From the NCBI RefSeq assembly GCF_001636295.1, contig NZ_CP014209.1, positions 3,762,973 through 3,826,972 of the forward strand: a stretch of 64,000 bases of DNA, in the 5' to 3' direction. Below, in pieces: positions 40,855 to 48,993 of the stretch. The position numbers and the translations under genes are program-made. Position 1 is the first letter of the stretch. Each line of letters starts with the position of its first letter. Below the pieces are notes generated by a model. It made no database searches, was not told the origin of the DNA, and worked only from the letters and a program-made list of their open reading frames with translations. Source of the DNA: Isoptericola dokdonensis DS-3 (lineage in GTDB: Bacteria; Actinomycetota; Actinomycetes; Actinomycetales; Cellulomonadaceae).

Positions 40855-43089
40855 TCACCTCCGGGCCACGAACACCTCGACGCTGAGCGACTCGACCCGG
40901 GCCGTGCCCGGCTCGTCCACCTCGTCCGCCTCGTCCGGCCCGTCGGGGGAGTCCCACGTGGAGCTCCACACCCGGTCCCAGGGCGCGGCGCCGTCGAGCG
41001 GGTCGGGCAGGGTCACGACGGCGTCCTCCAGGCCGCCGTGCAGCACCACCAGGACGTCCGCGTCGTCGTCCTCCGGCCCGGGCCGCAGCATCTGGATGAT
41101 CCGGCGGCCGTCGACCGACCAGGCGGCCGCGTCCATCGCCGCGCCGCCGTCGTCGTACCAGAGCAGGTCGGTGAGCTCCTCGCCGGGCCGGGGCACGCCC
41201 AGGTAGAACGACTCGGCGCGCAGGGCGGCGTGCTCCGCCCGCAGCCCCGTGAGGAACCGGGCGGTGGCCAGCAGCTCGGCACCGGCCGTATCGAGGTCCC
41301 AGTCCAGCCAGGAGATCTCGTTGTCCTGCGCGTACGCGTTGTTGTTGCCGCCCTGGGAGCGGCCCATCTCGTCCCCGGCGGTGATCATCGGCGTGCCTGC
41401 CGACAGCAGCAGGGTGGCCAGCAGGTTGCGCTGCGACCGGCGGCGCAGGGGCACGACCGCCGACCACGGCTCCGTGGTCGCGTCGGCACCGGACGGGTCG
41501 TGCCCCTCGACGCCGTGGTTCCACGACCGGTTGTCGTCGGTGCCGTCGCGGTTGTCCTCGCCGTTGGCGTCGTTGTGCTTGTGGTCGAACGACACGAGGT
41601 CGGCGAGGGTGAAGCCGTCGTGGGCGGTCACGTAGTTGATCGACGCCACCGGCCCGCGCATCAGCGGCGGGTCCGAGTGCCCGAAGAGGTCCGCCGACCC
41701 GGCGAGCCGTGTCGTCAGCTCCCGCAGTCCGTGCATGGGCTGGCCGTGCGAGCCGGCCTTCGGGGCCTCCAGCCAGAACGAGCGCGCCGCGTTGCGGAAC
41801 CGGTCGTTCCACTCGGCCATCGGCGGTGGGAACCGGCCCGTCTGCCAGCCGCCGGGACCCACGTCCCACGGCTCGGCCACGAGCTTCAGCCCGGACAGCA
41901 CCGGGTCCGTCTGCAGCGCCACGAGGAACGGGTGGTCGGGGGTGAAGCCGTCGTGGTCGCGTCCCAGCGTCACGGCCAGGTCGAACCGGTAGCCGTCGAC
42001 GTCCACCTCCTGCGCCCAGTACCGCAGCGAGTCCAGCGCCATCTGCACCACCCGGGCCCGCCGGAAGTCCAGCGTGTTGCCCGTGCCGGTGACGTCCGCC
42101 AGCCGCGCCGGGGACGAGCCGTCGTGCAGGTAGTACAGCGTGTTGTCCAGCCCGCGCCACGACAGGTCGAGCGCGTCGTCCCCGCCCTCGCACGTGTGGT
42201 TGTAGACGACGTCCAGCAGCACCTCGATGCCGGCCTCGTGCAGCAGGTGCACCATGCCGCGCACCTCGTCCAGGACGGCGTCCGGCCCGGCCGCGCGCGC
42301 CGCGGCCGTCGCGTACCCGGCGTGCGGGGCGAAGAACGACATCGTGGAGTAGCCCCAGTAGTTCGACAGCCCGCGTCCGGCGAGCCACGGCTCGGACGCG
42401 TTCGCGTGGATCGGCAGCAGCTCCAGCGTCGTCACGCCGAGCGCCTTGAGGTGCTCCACCACGGCCGGGTGCGCCACCCCCGCGTAGGTGCCGCGCAGCT
42501 CGGGCGGCACCCCCGGGTGGCGCATCGTCAGGCCGCGCACGTGCGCCTCGTACACCACCGTGTCCGCCCACGGCACCCGCGGCCGCCACACCGTGGCGCG
42601 CGGGTGCTCGGGCATCACCACGCCGTGCGGCACGAACGGCAACGAGTCCTCGCCGTCCGGCCCGCCGTCCTCGCCCGCCCCGCCGCCCAGCGTCGCCGGG
42701 ACGTACGCGAGGTCGCCTGCGTACCCGCGCGCGTACGGGTCGAGCAGCAGCTTCGCCGGGTTGTGGCGCATGCCCGCCGCCGGGTCCCACGGGCCGTGCA
42801 CGCGGAACCCGTACCGCTGCCCCGGCCCCACGCCCGGCACGTGCCCGTGCCACACCCCGTACGTCGGGCCGTCGAGCTCGACCCGCCGCTCGGTGTACCG
42901 GGCCGGGTCGTGCGCGTCCAGCGCGGCGTCGACCTCGTCGATCAGGCACAGGTCGACGCCGGTCGCGTGGGACGCGAGCACCGCCACGTCGATGCCGCCG
43001 TCCGGCGTGGTGCGCACCCCCAGCGGGGGGACGTGGCTGCGCGTCCGCGTCGGGCGGGTCAGCGGCGTCACCTTGGGTCTGGCCTCCAT
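40855..43089 (-). CDS. glgX: Glycogen debranching enzyme GlgX
   Basis: 744 residues, CBM48 plus GH13_11. Visible are PPLGVRTTPDGGIDVAVLAS, the glycan-binding YGFRVHGPWDPAAGMRHNP, VYEAHVRGLTMRHPGVP, EVLLDVVYNHTCEGG, nucleophile region VDGYRFDLAVTLG, acid/base LKLVAEPWDVGPGGW and VTAHDGFTLADLVSF. It removes short alpha-1,6 branches during glycogen breakdown. ATG 43089 is used; GTG 43095 is in frame two codons earlier. CATCAT lies 6 nt before the ATG, so a leaderless start is possible. Confidence 0.94.
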   Translation of the reverse strand: MEARPKVTPLTRPTRTRSHVPPLGVRTTPDGGIDVAVLASHATGVDLCLIDEVDAALDAHDPARYTERRVELDGPTYGVWHGHVPGVGPGQRYGFRVHGPWDPAAGMRHNPAKLLLDPYARGYAGDLAYVPATLGGGAGEDGGPDGEDSLPFVPHGVVMPEHPRATVWRPRVPWADTVVYEAHVRGLTMRHPGVPPELRGTYAGVAHPAVVEHLKALGVTTLELLPIHANASEPWLAGRGLSNYWGYSTMSFFAPHAGYATAAARAAGPDAVLDEVRGMVHLLHEAGIEVLLDVVYNHTCEGGDDALDLSWRGLDNTLYYLHDGSSPARLADVTGTGNTLDFRRARVVQMALDSLRYWAQEVDVDGYRFDLAVTLGRDHDGFTPDHPFLVALQTDPVLSGLKLVAEPWDVGPGGWQTGRFPPPMAEWNDRFRNAARSFWLEAPKAGSHGQPMHGLRELTTRLAGSADLFGHSDPPLMRGPVASINYVTAHDGFTLADLVSFDHKHNDANGEDNRDGTDDNRSWNHGVEGHDPSGADATTEPWSAVVPLRRRSQRNLLATLLLSAGTPMITAGDEMGRSQGGNNNAYAQDNEISWLDWDLDTAGAELLATARFLTGLRAEHAALRAESFYLGVPRPGEELTDLLWYDDGGAAMDAAAWSVDGRRIIQMLRPGPEDDDADVLVVLHGGLEDAVVTLPDPLDGAAPWDRVWSSTWDSPDGPDEADEVDEPGTARVESLSVEVFVARR

Positions 43090-43208
43090 CCGCACATGAT
43101 GTCCCAGACCGGTGACGACGACACGTCCGCACGTCGCGCGGCGCGTCGCGACCGTGCCCGCCGCGCGTCCGAGGTGAGACGGCGACAGGGCGACGGCGAC
43201 CGGAGCGC

Positions 43209-43214
43209 TAGGCT
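43209..43214 (+). promoter_or_regulatory. -10 element of etfBA
   Basis: TAGGCT lies 61 nt before GTG 43276, in the 186-nt divergent gap between glgX and etfB. The leader carries a ggaagg ribosome-binding site at 43264-43269. Confidence 0.35.
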
Positions 43215-43275
43215 CGGCACTGGCGGCCGACCGCCGCCGTCCCAGCCCGTCGAGCACCTGATCGGAAGGTTCCTC

Positions 43276-44079
43276 GTGCGCATCGTCGTTCTCGTCAAGT
43301 ACGTCCCGGACATCAACGCCGACCGGCGGTTCGAGGACTGTCGGGTCGTGCGGTCGCCGGGCGAGGGCACCCTCAACGAGCTCGACGAGAACGCCCTCGA
43401 GGCCGCGCTGCGGATCGTCGACTCGCTCGACGACGACGCCCGCGCCGCTGCCGAGGTCGTCGCCCTCACGCTCGCGCCCGAGCAGGGTGACCTCGCGCTG
43501 CGCAAGGCGTACCAGATGGGTGTCGACCGTGGCGTCCGCGTCACCGACGACGCCCTCGCCGGCTCCGACTACGCCGGGACCGCCGCCGCGCTCGCCGCCG
43601 CCGTGCGCCGCCTGGAGGCCGACGGCCCCGTCGACCTGGTCGTCACCGGCATGGCGGCGCTCGACGGCCTGGGCTCCGTGGTCCCGGCCCTCGTCGCCAC
43701 CGAGCTCGGCCGCCCCGCCCTGACCTTCGCGAAGAAGGTCGCCCTTGCCGACGGCGTGCTCGAGGTCGTCCGCGAGACGGACGAGGCCACCGAGACGCTG
43801 ACCGCGCCGCTGCCCGCCGTGCTGTCCGTCGCGGACACCGCGAACACCCCGCGCATGCCGAACTTCAAGCTCATCATGGCCGCGCGCACCAAGACGATCG
43901 AGGCGTGGAGCCTCGCCGACGTCGGGCTCGACGCCGGGCTCGTCGGGGACGCGGGTGCCCGCACCGCCACGACGCACGCCGCCCCGCGCCCCGCCAAGCC
44001 CGAGGTCGAGCTCGTCCAGGACAAGGGCGAGGGCGGCAAGGCCCTCGCCGAGTTCCTCCTCCGCCACGACCTCGTCTGA
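43276..44079 (+). CDS. etfB: Electron transfer flavoprotein, beta subunit
   Basis: 267 residues with the family pattern VRIVVLVKYVPDINADRRF, NELDENALEAALRI, ALRKAYQMGVDRGVRVTDD, DLVVTGMAALDGLGSVVPAL, and the AMP-binding PLPAVLSVADTANTPRMPN. With EtfA it carries electrons from acyl-CoA or other flavin dehydrogenases to the respiratory chain. GTG 43276 is supported by ggaagg 6 nt upstream. It lies 12 nt before etfA. Confidence 0.93.
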   Translation: MRIVVLVKYVPDINADRRFEDCRVVRSPGEGTLNELDENALEAALRIVDSLDDDARAAAEVVALTLAPEQGDLALRKAYQMGVDRGVRVTDDALAGSDYAGTAAALAAAVRRLEADGPVDLVVTGMAALDGLGSVVPALVATELGRPALTFAKKVALADGVLEVVRETDEATETLTAPLPAVLSVADTANTPRMPNFKLIMAARTKTIEAWSLADVGLDAGLVGDAGARTATTHAAPRPAKPEVELVQDKGEGGKALAEFLLRHDLV

Positions 44080-44091
44080 GAGGACCGCCAG

Positions 44092-45069
44092 ATGACCAAC
44101 CGCACCGTCCTCGTCCTCCTCGACCCCGCCGGCGAGGTCCGCTCCAGCATCCTGGAGCTCCTCACCATCGGCCGCGCGCTCGGCCGCGTCGAGGCGGTCA
44201 CGCTCGAGTCGCCGTCCGTCGAGGCGCTCGCCCAGCTCGGCGCCCACGGTGTCGAGACCGTCCACCAGGCCGAGCTGCCCGCCGACCTGCGCGGCGACGC
44301 CCGGCACCTGTCCGGCGTCGTCGCCGCGACCCTCGCCGCGGCCGTCCGGCGCACCGACGCCGACGTCGTCCTCGCGCCGTCCACGTTCGCCGCGAAGGAG
44401 GCCGTCGCGCTCGCCGGGCAGGCGCTCGGCGCGGGCGTCGTCATCGACGCCGCCGGCGTGAGCGAGGACGAGCAGGGTCGGATCGTCGGCACCAAGCGCG
44501 TCTTCGCCGGGTCGTGGGACACCACCAGCGTCGTGACGACCGACGTCGCGCTGCTCACCGTCCGCGCCAACACCGTCGTGCCGAAGCCCGCGGACGCGGC
44601 CGTCGCCACCGAGGTGGAGGGCTTCGCCGTGAGCGTCGACGCCCCCCTGCCCACCGTCACGCAGCGCGTGCCCGTCGTGCGCGACGCCGCCCGCCCCACG
44701 CTCGAGGAGGCGGCCACCGTCATCGCGGGCGGACGCGGCACCGGCGGCGACTTCGGCCCCGTCGAGGACCTCGCCGACGCGCTCGGCGCCGCCGTCGGCG
44801 CGTCCCGCGACGCCGTCTTCGAGGGCTGGTTCGACCGCTACGTCGGCCAGACGGGCGTCACGGTCGCCCCGCGTCTCTACATCGGCGCCGGCATCTCCGG
44901 CGCCCCCCACCACCGCGGCGGCATGCAGGCCTCCCAGGTGATCGTCGCCGTCAACTCCGACCCCGAGGCGCCGATCTTCGAGATCTGCGACTTCGCCGTC
45001 GTCGGGGACCTCGCGGACGTCCTGCCCCAGGCCGCGGAGGTCATCCGGGCGCACAAGGCCGCTCGGTAG
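44092..45069 (+). CDS. etfA: Electron transfer flavoprotein, alpha subunit
   Basis: 325 residues. The C-terminal FAD domain is unmistakable: GGRGTGGDFGPVEDLADALG, ASRDAVFEGWFDRYVGQTG, LYIGAGISGAPHHRGGM and VIVAVNSDPEAPIFEICDF. The N-terminal half is the adenosine-like fold shared with EtfB. It forms a heterodimer with EtfB. No acyl-CoA dehydrogenase or ETF:quinone oxidoreductase gene is present in the window. A gaggacc motif precedes ATG 44092. The gene is followed by two long hairpins. Confidence 0.95.
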   Translation: MTNRTVLVLLDPAGEVRSSILELLTIGRALGRVEAVTLESPSVEALAQLGAHGVETVHQAELPADLRGDARHLSGVVAATLAAAVRRTDADVVLAPSTFAAKEAVALAGQALGAGVVIDAAGVSEDEQGRIVGTKRVFAGSWDTTSVVTTDVALLTVRANTVVPKPADAAVATEVEGFAVSVDAPLPTVTQRVPVVRDAARPTLEEAATVIAGGRGTGGDFGPVEDLADALGAAVGASRDAVFEGWFDRYVGQTGVTVAPRLYIGAGISGAPHHRGGMQASQVIVAVNSDPEAPIFEICDFAVVGDLADVLPQAAEVIRAHKAAR

Positions 45070-45088
45070 CTGCTGCTGTCGGTCACCA

Positions 45089-45185
45089 GGCCTGGTCCGA
45101 GGGCCTGCGCGCGGTCGCGCTCACGGGCCCCAGGGGGCCCTCCGCTTCCGGTCTGACGACCGCGCGCAGACCCTCGGACCAGGCC
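45089..45185. repeat. 97-nt hairpin, copy 2 of a conserved-apex element
   Basis: A 29-bp inverted repeat with one mismatch (45089-45117 / 45157-45185) encloses a 39-nt loop identical to that of copy 1 (17141-17179) at 36 of 39 positions. The inner 9-bp stem gcgcggtcg / cgaccgcgc is shared exactly; the outer 20-bp arms are different in sequence but pair with each other. Like copy 1 it lies between convergent genes (etfA and moaD). Confidence 0.85.
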
Positions 45186-45230
45186 CGGGCGGCGTCGTCT
45201 CGCGAGGGCGCGACAGCGTGTCGCCGAAGT

Positions 45231-45287
45231 CGACCCACCCGTACTGAGATCGACGTTCCGTGCATCGATCTCGGCACGGGTGGGTCG
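45231..45287. terminator. Second hairpin between etfA and moaD
   Basis: 45231-45253 pairs with 45265-45287 over 23 bp with two mismatches, loop 11 nt; arms begin cgacccacccgt. It is probably the terminator of the molybdenum-cofactor operon arriving from the other side. Short direct repeats of cgatctcgg occur in and after the right arm. Confidence 0.5.
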
Positions 45288-45329
45288 ATCTCGGCGTTCG
45301 GCTCCGACGACGGCCCGGACGGACGGAGC

Positions 45330-45662
45330 TCAGCCGCCCGCGAAGGGCGGCAACAGGTCGAGGGTCGCGCCGTCGGGCACGGCGTCGGTCGGTGCGGCGC
45401 GGCGGCCGTCGAGCAGCACGGAGCAGCGGGCGACGACGGGCTCGGCGGACGGCACGGCGGCCATGAGGTGCGCGACGACGTCGGCCACGGTCACGGCACC
45501 GGCACCGGCACCGGCACCGGCACCGGCACCGGCACCGGCACCGTCGGCGTCGACGGCGACGGCGACCGTCCGGTCTGCGAACCCGAGTGCCGCGCGGGCG
45601 GCGGCGAAGCACCGCACCTGCACGGTCACCCGGACGGCGGGGTCGAGTCCTGTGTCGCTCAT
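45330..45662 (-). CDS. moaD: MoaD/ThiS-type molybdopterin synthase small subunit with Gly-Ala insert
   Basis: 110 residues, longer than the usual 80-85. VRVTVQVRCFAAARAALGF and LLPPFAGG at the C-terminus are MoaD features. The terminal Gly-Gly is where the thiocarboxylate forms that donates sulfur to molybdopterin. Between two strands, at about residues 40-56, is a run of eight Gly-Ala pairs encoded by a hexanucleotide repeat. MoaE is not in the window. It starts 2 nt after the moaA stop and is the last gene of the cofactor operon. Confidence 0.82.
   Translation of the reverse strand: MSDTGLDPAVRVTVQVRCFAAARAALGFADRTVAVAVDADGAGAGAGAGAGAGAGAVTVADVVAHLMAAVPSAEPVVARCSVLLDGRRAAPTDAVPDGATLDLLPPFAGG
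45495..45542 (+). repeat. Hexanucleotide microsatellite (ggcacc)8 inside moaD
   Basis: Eight uninterrupted copies of ggcacc lie in the moaD coding region; on the coding strand they read as Gly-Ala repeats. Unit changes keep the frame. Confidence 0.95.
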
Positions 45663-45664
45663 CG

Positions 45665-46753
45665 TCAGCCTCCGATCGCGCTCATGGTGCGTTCGGGCTG
45701 GGTGAACGACGGGTCGCTCATCCCGTGCCCGGGGCCCTTGGCCCACATGGCGGCCCGCCACAGGTCGGCGAGCACCGCGTCGGGGGCCCCGGCGCGCAGG
45801 GGGCCGAGCAGGTCGGTCTCGGTGTGCGCGAACAGGCAGTCGCGCACGCCGCCCTCGGCGGTGAGGCGGGTGCGGCGGCAGTCGCCGCAGAACGGCTCGG
45901 TGACGGACGCGATGATGCCGACGCGGCCGAGCCGCTCGCCGGTGGCGACGGACCGGACGACGAACCGTTCCGCGGGGGCGCCGTCGCGCGGCTCGTGGTC
46001 GGGAGCGAGCGCGAACCGTCCGCCGAGCAGGCCGCGCACCTCGGCGGCGGTGACCATCGCGGACCGGTCCCAGGAGTGGTCGGCGTCGAGCGGCATCTGT
46101 TCGATGAACCGCAGCTCGAACCCGCGGTCCAGGCACCAGGAGAGCAGGTCGGCGGCGTGGTCGAGGTTGACCCCGCGCACGAGCACGGCGTTGATCTTCA
46201 CGAGGTCGAACACCTCGGCGGCGGCGGCGATCCCGGCGAGGGTGCGTTCGAGGAAGGGACGGCGCGCGAGGGTGGCGAACGTGTCGGGGTCGAGGGTGTC
46301 GAGGGAGACGTTGACGCGGTCCAGCCCGGCGTCGCGCAGCCGGTGCGCCCGGGAGTCGAGGCCGACGGCGTTGGTGGTGAGGCTGATCTCGGGCCGGTGC
46401 TCCAGCGCGGCGACGTCCCGCACGATGTCCACGAGGTCGCCGCGCAGCAGCGGCTCCCCACCGGTGAACCGCACCTGCTGGACGCCGAGCTCGCGGGTGG
46501 CGACGTCGACCAGCCGGGCGATCTCGGCCCGCGTCATGACCTTGGCGCGGGGGAGCGCGGGCAGGCCCTCGGCGGGCATGCAGTAGGTGCAGCGCAGGTT
46601 GCAGCGGTCCGTCAGGGAGACGCGCAGGTCGGTCGCGACCCGCCCGAACCGGTCCACCAGCCCGTCCGTGGCGGGGCGGTCGGCGGGCAGCGCGACACCC
46701 TGGTCGGTGACGGCGGTGGGGATCGCGGGGATCCCGAGGTCGACGAGCGTCAT
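45665..46753 (-). CDS. moaA: GTP 3',8-cyclase MoaA
   Basis: 362 residues, radical SAM. Cys51, Cys55 and Cys58 (CNLRCTYC) bind the SAM cluster. FTGGEPLLRGD, LTTNAVGLDS and VNVSLDTLDPDTF follow. The C-terminal cluster is bound by CGDCRRTRL plus a later Cys, and the protein ends in the conserved Gly-Gly needed for activity. It makes 3',8-cyclo-GTP in the first step of molybdopterin synthesis. gaggag precedes ATG 46753. The partner MoaC is not in the window. Confidence 0.95.
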   Translation of the reverse strand: MTLVDLGIPAIPTAVTDQGVALPADRPATDGLVDRFGRVATDLRVSLTDRCNLRCTYCMPAEGLPALPRAKVMTRAEIARLVDVATRELGVQQVRFTGGEPLLRGDLVDIVRDVAALEHRPEISLTTNAVGLDSRAHRLRDAGLDRVNVSLDTLDPDTFATLARRPFLERTLAGIAAAAEVFDLVKINAVLVRGVNLDHAADLLSWCLDRGFELRFIEQMPLDADHSWDRSAMVTAAEVRGLLGGRFALAPDHEPRDGAPAERFVVRSVATGERLGRVGIIASVTEPFCGDCRRTRLTAEGGVRDCLFAHTETDLLGPLRAGAPDAVLADLWRAAMWAKGPGHGMSDPSFTQPERTMSAIGG

Positions 46754-46761
46754 GGGGCTCC

Positions 46762-47040
46762 TCAGCTCGTCGCTTCCCAGCCGAGGGCGAGCCGTGCGGC
46801 GCGCTCGACCGCGTCGTCGTCCGTGACCCCCGTGGCCCCCTGCGCGGCGGCGAGCCCGCGGGCGTACCCGACGAGGTAGGTGGTGACGGGGGCAGCGGGC
46901 CGGGCGACGTGGTGGGCGGCGTCGCGGGCGAGGTCGAGCACCTCGGTGACGTCGATGCTGCCGCCCGGCAGCCCGAGCTCGGCCTCGAGGGCCTCGACCC
47001 AGCGTGCGAGCACGGTGGGGGTGTCGGGGGTGTCGGTCAT
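46762..47040 (-). CDS. Small DUF6457-type protein of the molybdenum-cofactor operon
   Basis: 92 residues, all-helical in appearance: VLARWVEALEAELGLPGG, DVTEVLDLARDAAHHVARPA, APVTTYLVGYARGLAAAQG. I associate it with the DUF6457 family, found beside or fused to mobA in actinobacteria. No catalytic motif is visible. Its ATG overlaps the mobA stop and it precedes moaA by 8 nt, so it is co-expressed and probably has a structural or helper role in the pathway. Confidence 0.65.
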   Translation of the reverse strand: MTDTPDTPTVLARWVEALEAELGLPGGSIDVTEVLDLARDAAHHVARPAAPVTTYLVGYARGLAAAQGATGVTDDDAVERAARLALGWEATS

Positions 47041-47663
47041 GGGTGCGCCTCCTCGGGTCGGTCCGCGTGCCGGGCGGAGAGCCTGGTCACATCCTCCCAG
47101 GTGTCGACGTCGTCGCTCGCACCGGTGGCGTCGTCGACCTCCACCAGCGTCAGCCCGGCGACGAGTCGCCGCACGGGCGCACCGTGCACGACCAGCCCGG
47201 CCGCGGCGGCGGCGAGGGCGTCGGCGCGGTACAGGCCGGTCAGCCACTGCGCGCGTCCGTGCCGCACGAGGTGCACGCCGTCGGCGTCGGGGTGGCGGGC
47301 GGCCGCCGCGAGGAGCGGGTCGACGGCGTCGGCCGCGCCGGGGACGTCGACGGCGAGCACGAGCACCCGTCCCGGCCGGTCGGGACTTCCGGGCCGGGAG
47401 AGGGCGGCGAGCCCGGCGGCGACCCCCGCGACCGGTCCGCCGCGCGGCGGGTCCTCGCAGGTGACGACGACACCCGCCGGGACCGGCCTCACCTCGTCGG
47501 CGGGGCCGACGACGACGGTGCGTCCCGCCCCGGCGCAGGCCGTCAGCGCCCGGTCCAGCAGGGTGCGGTCGCCGACCAGCACGCCGGGCTTCGGGGTGCC
47601 GCCCAGCCGGGTCGCCCGCCCGCCGGCGAGCACGATCGCGTCGTACGTGGGCCCGGCCGTCAT
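47037..47663 (-). CDS. mobA: Molybdenum cofactor guanylyltransferase-like MobA
   Basis: 208 residues with the nucleotidyltransferase start AIVLAGGRATRLGGTPKP, the segment CEDPPRGGPVAGVAAGLAAL that binds guanine nucleotide, and VLAVDVPGA, where the metal-binding Asp sits. It attaches GMP to molybdopterin, giving the guanine dinucleotide cofactor that both nitrate reductases in this window need. Its ATG overlaps the moeA stop by 4 nt. Confidence 0.88.
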   Translation of the reverse strand: MTAGPTYDAIVLAGGRATRLGGTPKPGVLVGDRTLLDRALTACAGAGRTVVVGPADEVRPVPAGVVVTCEDPPRGGPVAGVAAGLAALSRPGSPDRPGRVLVLAVDVPGAADAVDPLLAAAARHPDADGVHLVRHGRAQWLTGLYRADALAAAAAGLVVHGAPVRRLVAGLTLVEVDDATGASDDVDTWEDVTRLSARHADRPEEAHP

Positions 47664-48919
47664 CGGGGCTCCGGGACGCGCAGCACCGTGAGCAGGTCAC
47701 CGGGGCGCACCTGCTCGACGTCGGCGGGCACGACGGCGAGGGCGTCGGCGTGGGGGAGCGCGGACAGGTGGTGGCCGCCCGGTCCGGCCGGGGCGGCGCC
47801 GTCGGGGCCGAGGCGCACCGGCACGACCTGCTCGACGCCCGCCGGGCTGGTCCAGCCGGCCGCGGCGGGGACGGTGAGCGCGGTGTCGTCGACGACCCCG
47901 GCGAGCCGCCGCACGGCGGGCAGGACGTACAGGACGGTCGAGACGAACGCGCTCACCGGGTTGCCGGGCACCGCGACCCACGGCACGCCCCGCCAGGCGG
48001 CCAGGGCCTGCGGCCTGCCGGGCCGCATCGCGACGGTGGCGACGTCGACGTCGCGGGCGGCGCCGGAGGCGAGCACCTCCCGGACGACGTCGGACGCACC
48101 GGCGGAGACCCCGCCGGACGTCACCACCAGGTCGACGCCCGGCCCCGGGGCGACGTCGGTGCCCGGCAGCGGCGCCGTGACGCGGTCGAGCGCCGAGCGC
48201 AGCGCGGCACCGTCGTCGGGCACGGCGCCGACGCGGACCACGTCGGCTCCCGCGGCGCGCACGAGCGCGGCGAGCATGAGTGAGTTGGAGTCGGGCACGG
48301 TGCCGGCACCGCCCGTGCCGAGGGCGACGAGCTCGGACCCGGTGGAGAGCACGGCGACCCGGGGACGCCGGTGCACCGGCACGGCCGTGAGCCCGGCGGC
48401 GGCCGCGGCTGCCACGACACCCGCACCGACCCGCTCGCCCGCCTTCGCGAGCGGAGCACCCGGCTGGACGTCGGAGCCCGCCCGGCGGACGTGGTCGCGG
48501 TGCTGCCGGGCGAGCGTCACCGTGCGTTCCGTCGTCGGGCCCCCGGCGACGAACCGGCCCGTCGAGGTGCGCTCGACCGGGACGACGGCGTCGAACCCGG
48601 TCGGCAGCGGGGCGCCGGTCATGATGCGCACGACGCCGGGCCGGTCGCCCGGGTCGGTGCTGCCGGGACCGCCGGCGCGGACGTCGGCGAGCACCGGCAG
48701 GGTCACCGGGGAGCCGTCGGCGGGCAGGTCGGAGAGGCGCACGGCATACCCGTCCATCGCGGCGTGGTCGAACCCGGGGACGGCCGCCGCGGCGACGACG
48801 TCGCCCGCGAGCGCCAGCCCGAGCACCGCAGGATCGTCGAGGGCGACGGCGGCCGCGTCCACGGGCGAGACCCGCGCCAGGACGGCGGCGCGGTGCTCGG
48901 CGATGGTGCGCTGGCTCAC
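47660..48919 (-). CDS. moeA: Molybdopterin molybdenumtransferase MoeA
   Basis: 419 residues. Visible are PGFDHAAMDGYAVRLSDL, RIMTGAPLPTGFDAVVPVE, VAVLSTGSELVALG, LVVTSGGVSAGASDVVRE, and PGNPVSAFVSTVLYVLPAVR, the full MoeA set. It inserts molybdate into adenylylated molybdopterin. GTG 48919 is chosen because TATCGT stands 7 nt before it, the leaderless geometry seen elsewhere in this window; GTG 48928 is an in-frame alternative. It is the first gene of a five-gene cofactor operon and lies downstream of the narGHJI-transporter operon. Confidence 0.9.
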   Translation of the reverse strand: MSQRTIAEHRAAVLARVSPVDAAAVALDDPAVLGLALAGDVVAAAAVPGFDHAAMDGYAVRLSDLPADGSPVTLPVLADVRAGGPGSTDPGDRPGVVRIMTGAPLPTGFDAVVPVERTSTGRFVAGGPTTERTVTLARQHRDHVRRAGSDVQPGAPLAKAGERVGAGVVAAAAAAGLTAVPVHRRPRVAVLSTGSELVALGTGGAGTVPDSNSLMLAALVRAAGADVVRVGAVPDDGAALRSALDRVTAPLPGTDVAPGPGVDLVVTSGGVSAGASDVVREVLASGAARDVDVATVAMRPGRPQALAAWRGVPWVAVPGNPVSAFVSTVLYVLPAVRRLAGVVDDTALTVPAAAGWTSPAGVEQVVPVRLGPDGAAPAGPGGHHLSALPHADALAVVPADVEQVRPGDLLTVLRVPEPR

Positions 48920-48927
48920 GTCGGCCA

Positions 48928-48933
48928 CGATAG
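48928..48933 (-). promoter_or_regulatory. Leaderless -10 of the molybdenum-cofactor operon
   Basis: TATCGT on the minus strand, 8-nt or shorter gap to GTG 48919, no Shine-Dalgarno. Confidence 0.4.
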
Positions 48934-48993
48934 GCGGGGCATGTGTCCGGCGTGCAGCACCGTCCTCACAGCGGTCGGCGCGGGGCGGTGAGG

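Noticed and set aside
45495..45542. CRISPR-like array
   Set aside because: The 6-nt units are contiguous without spacers and lie inside the moaD coding sequence.
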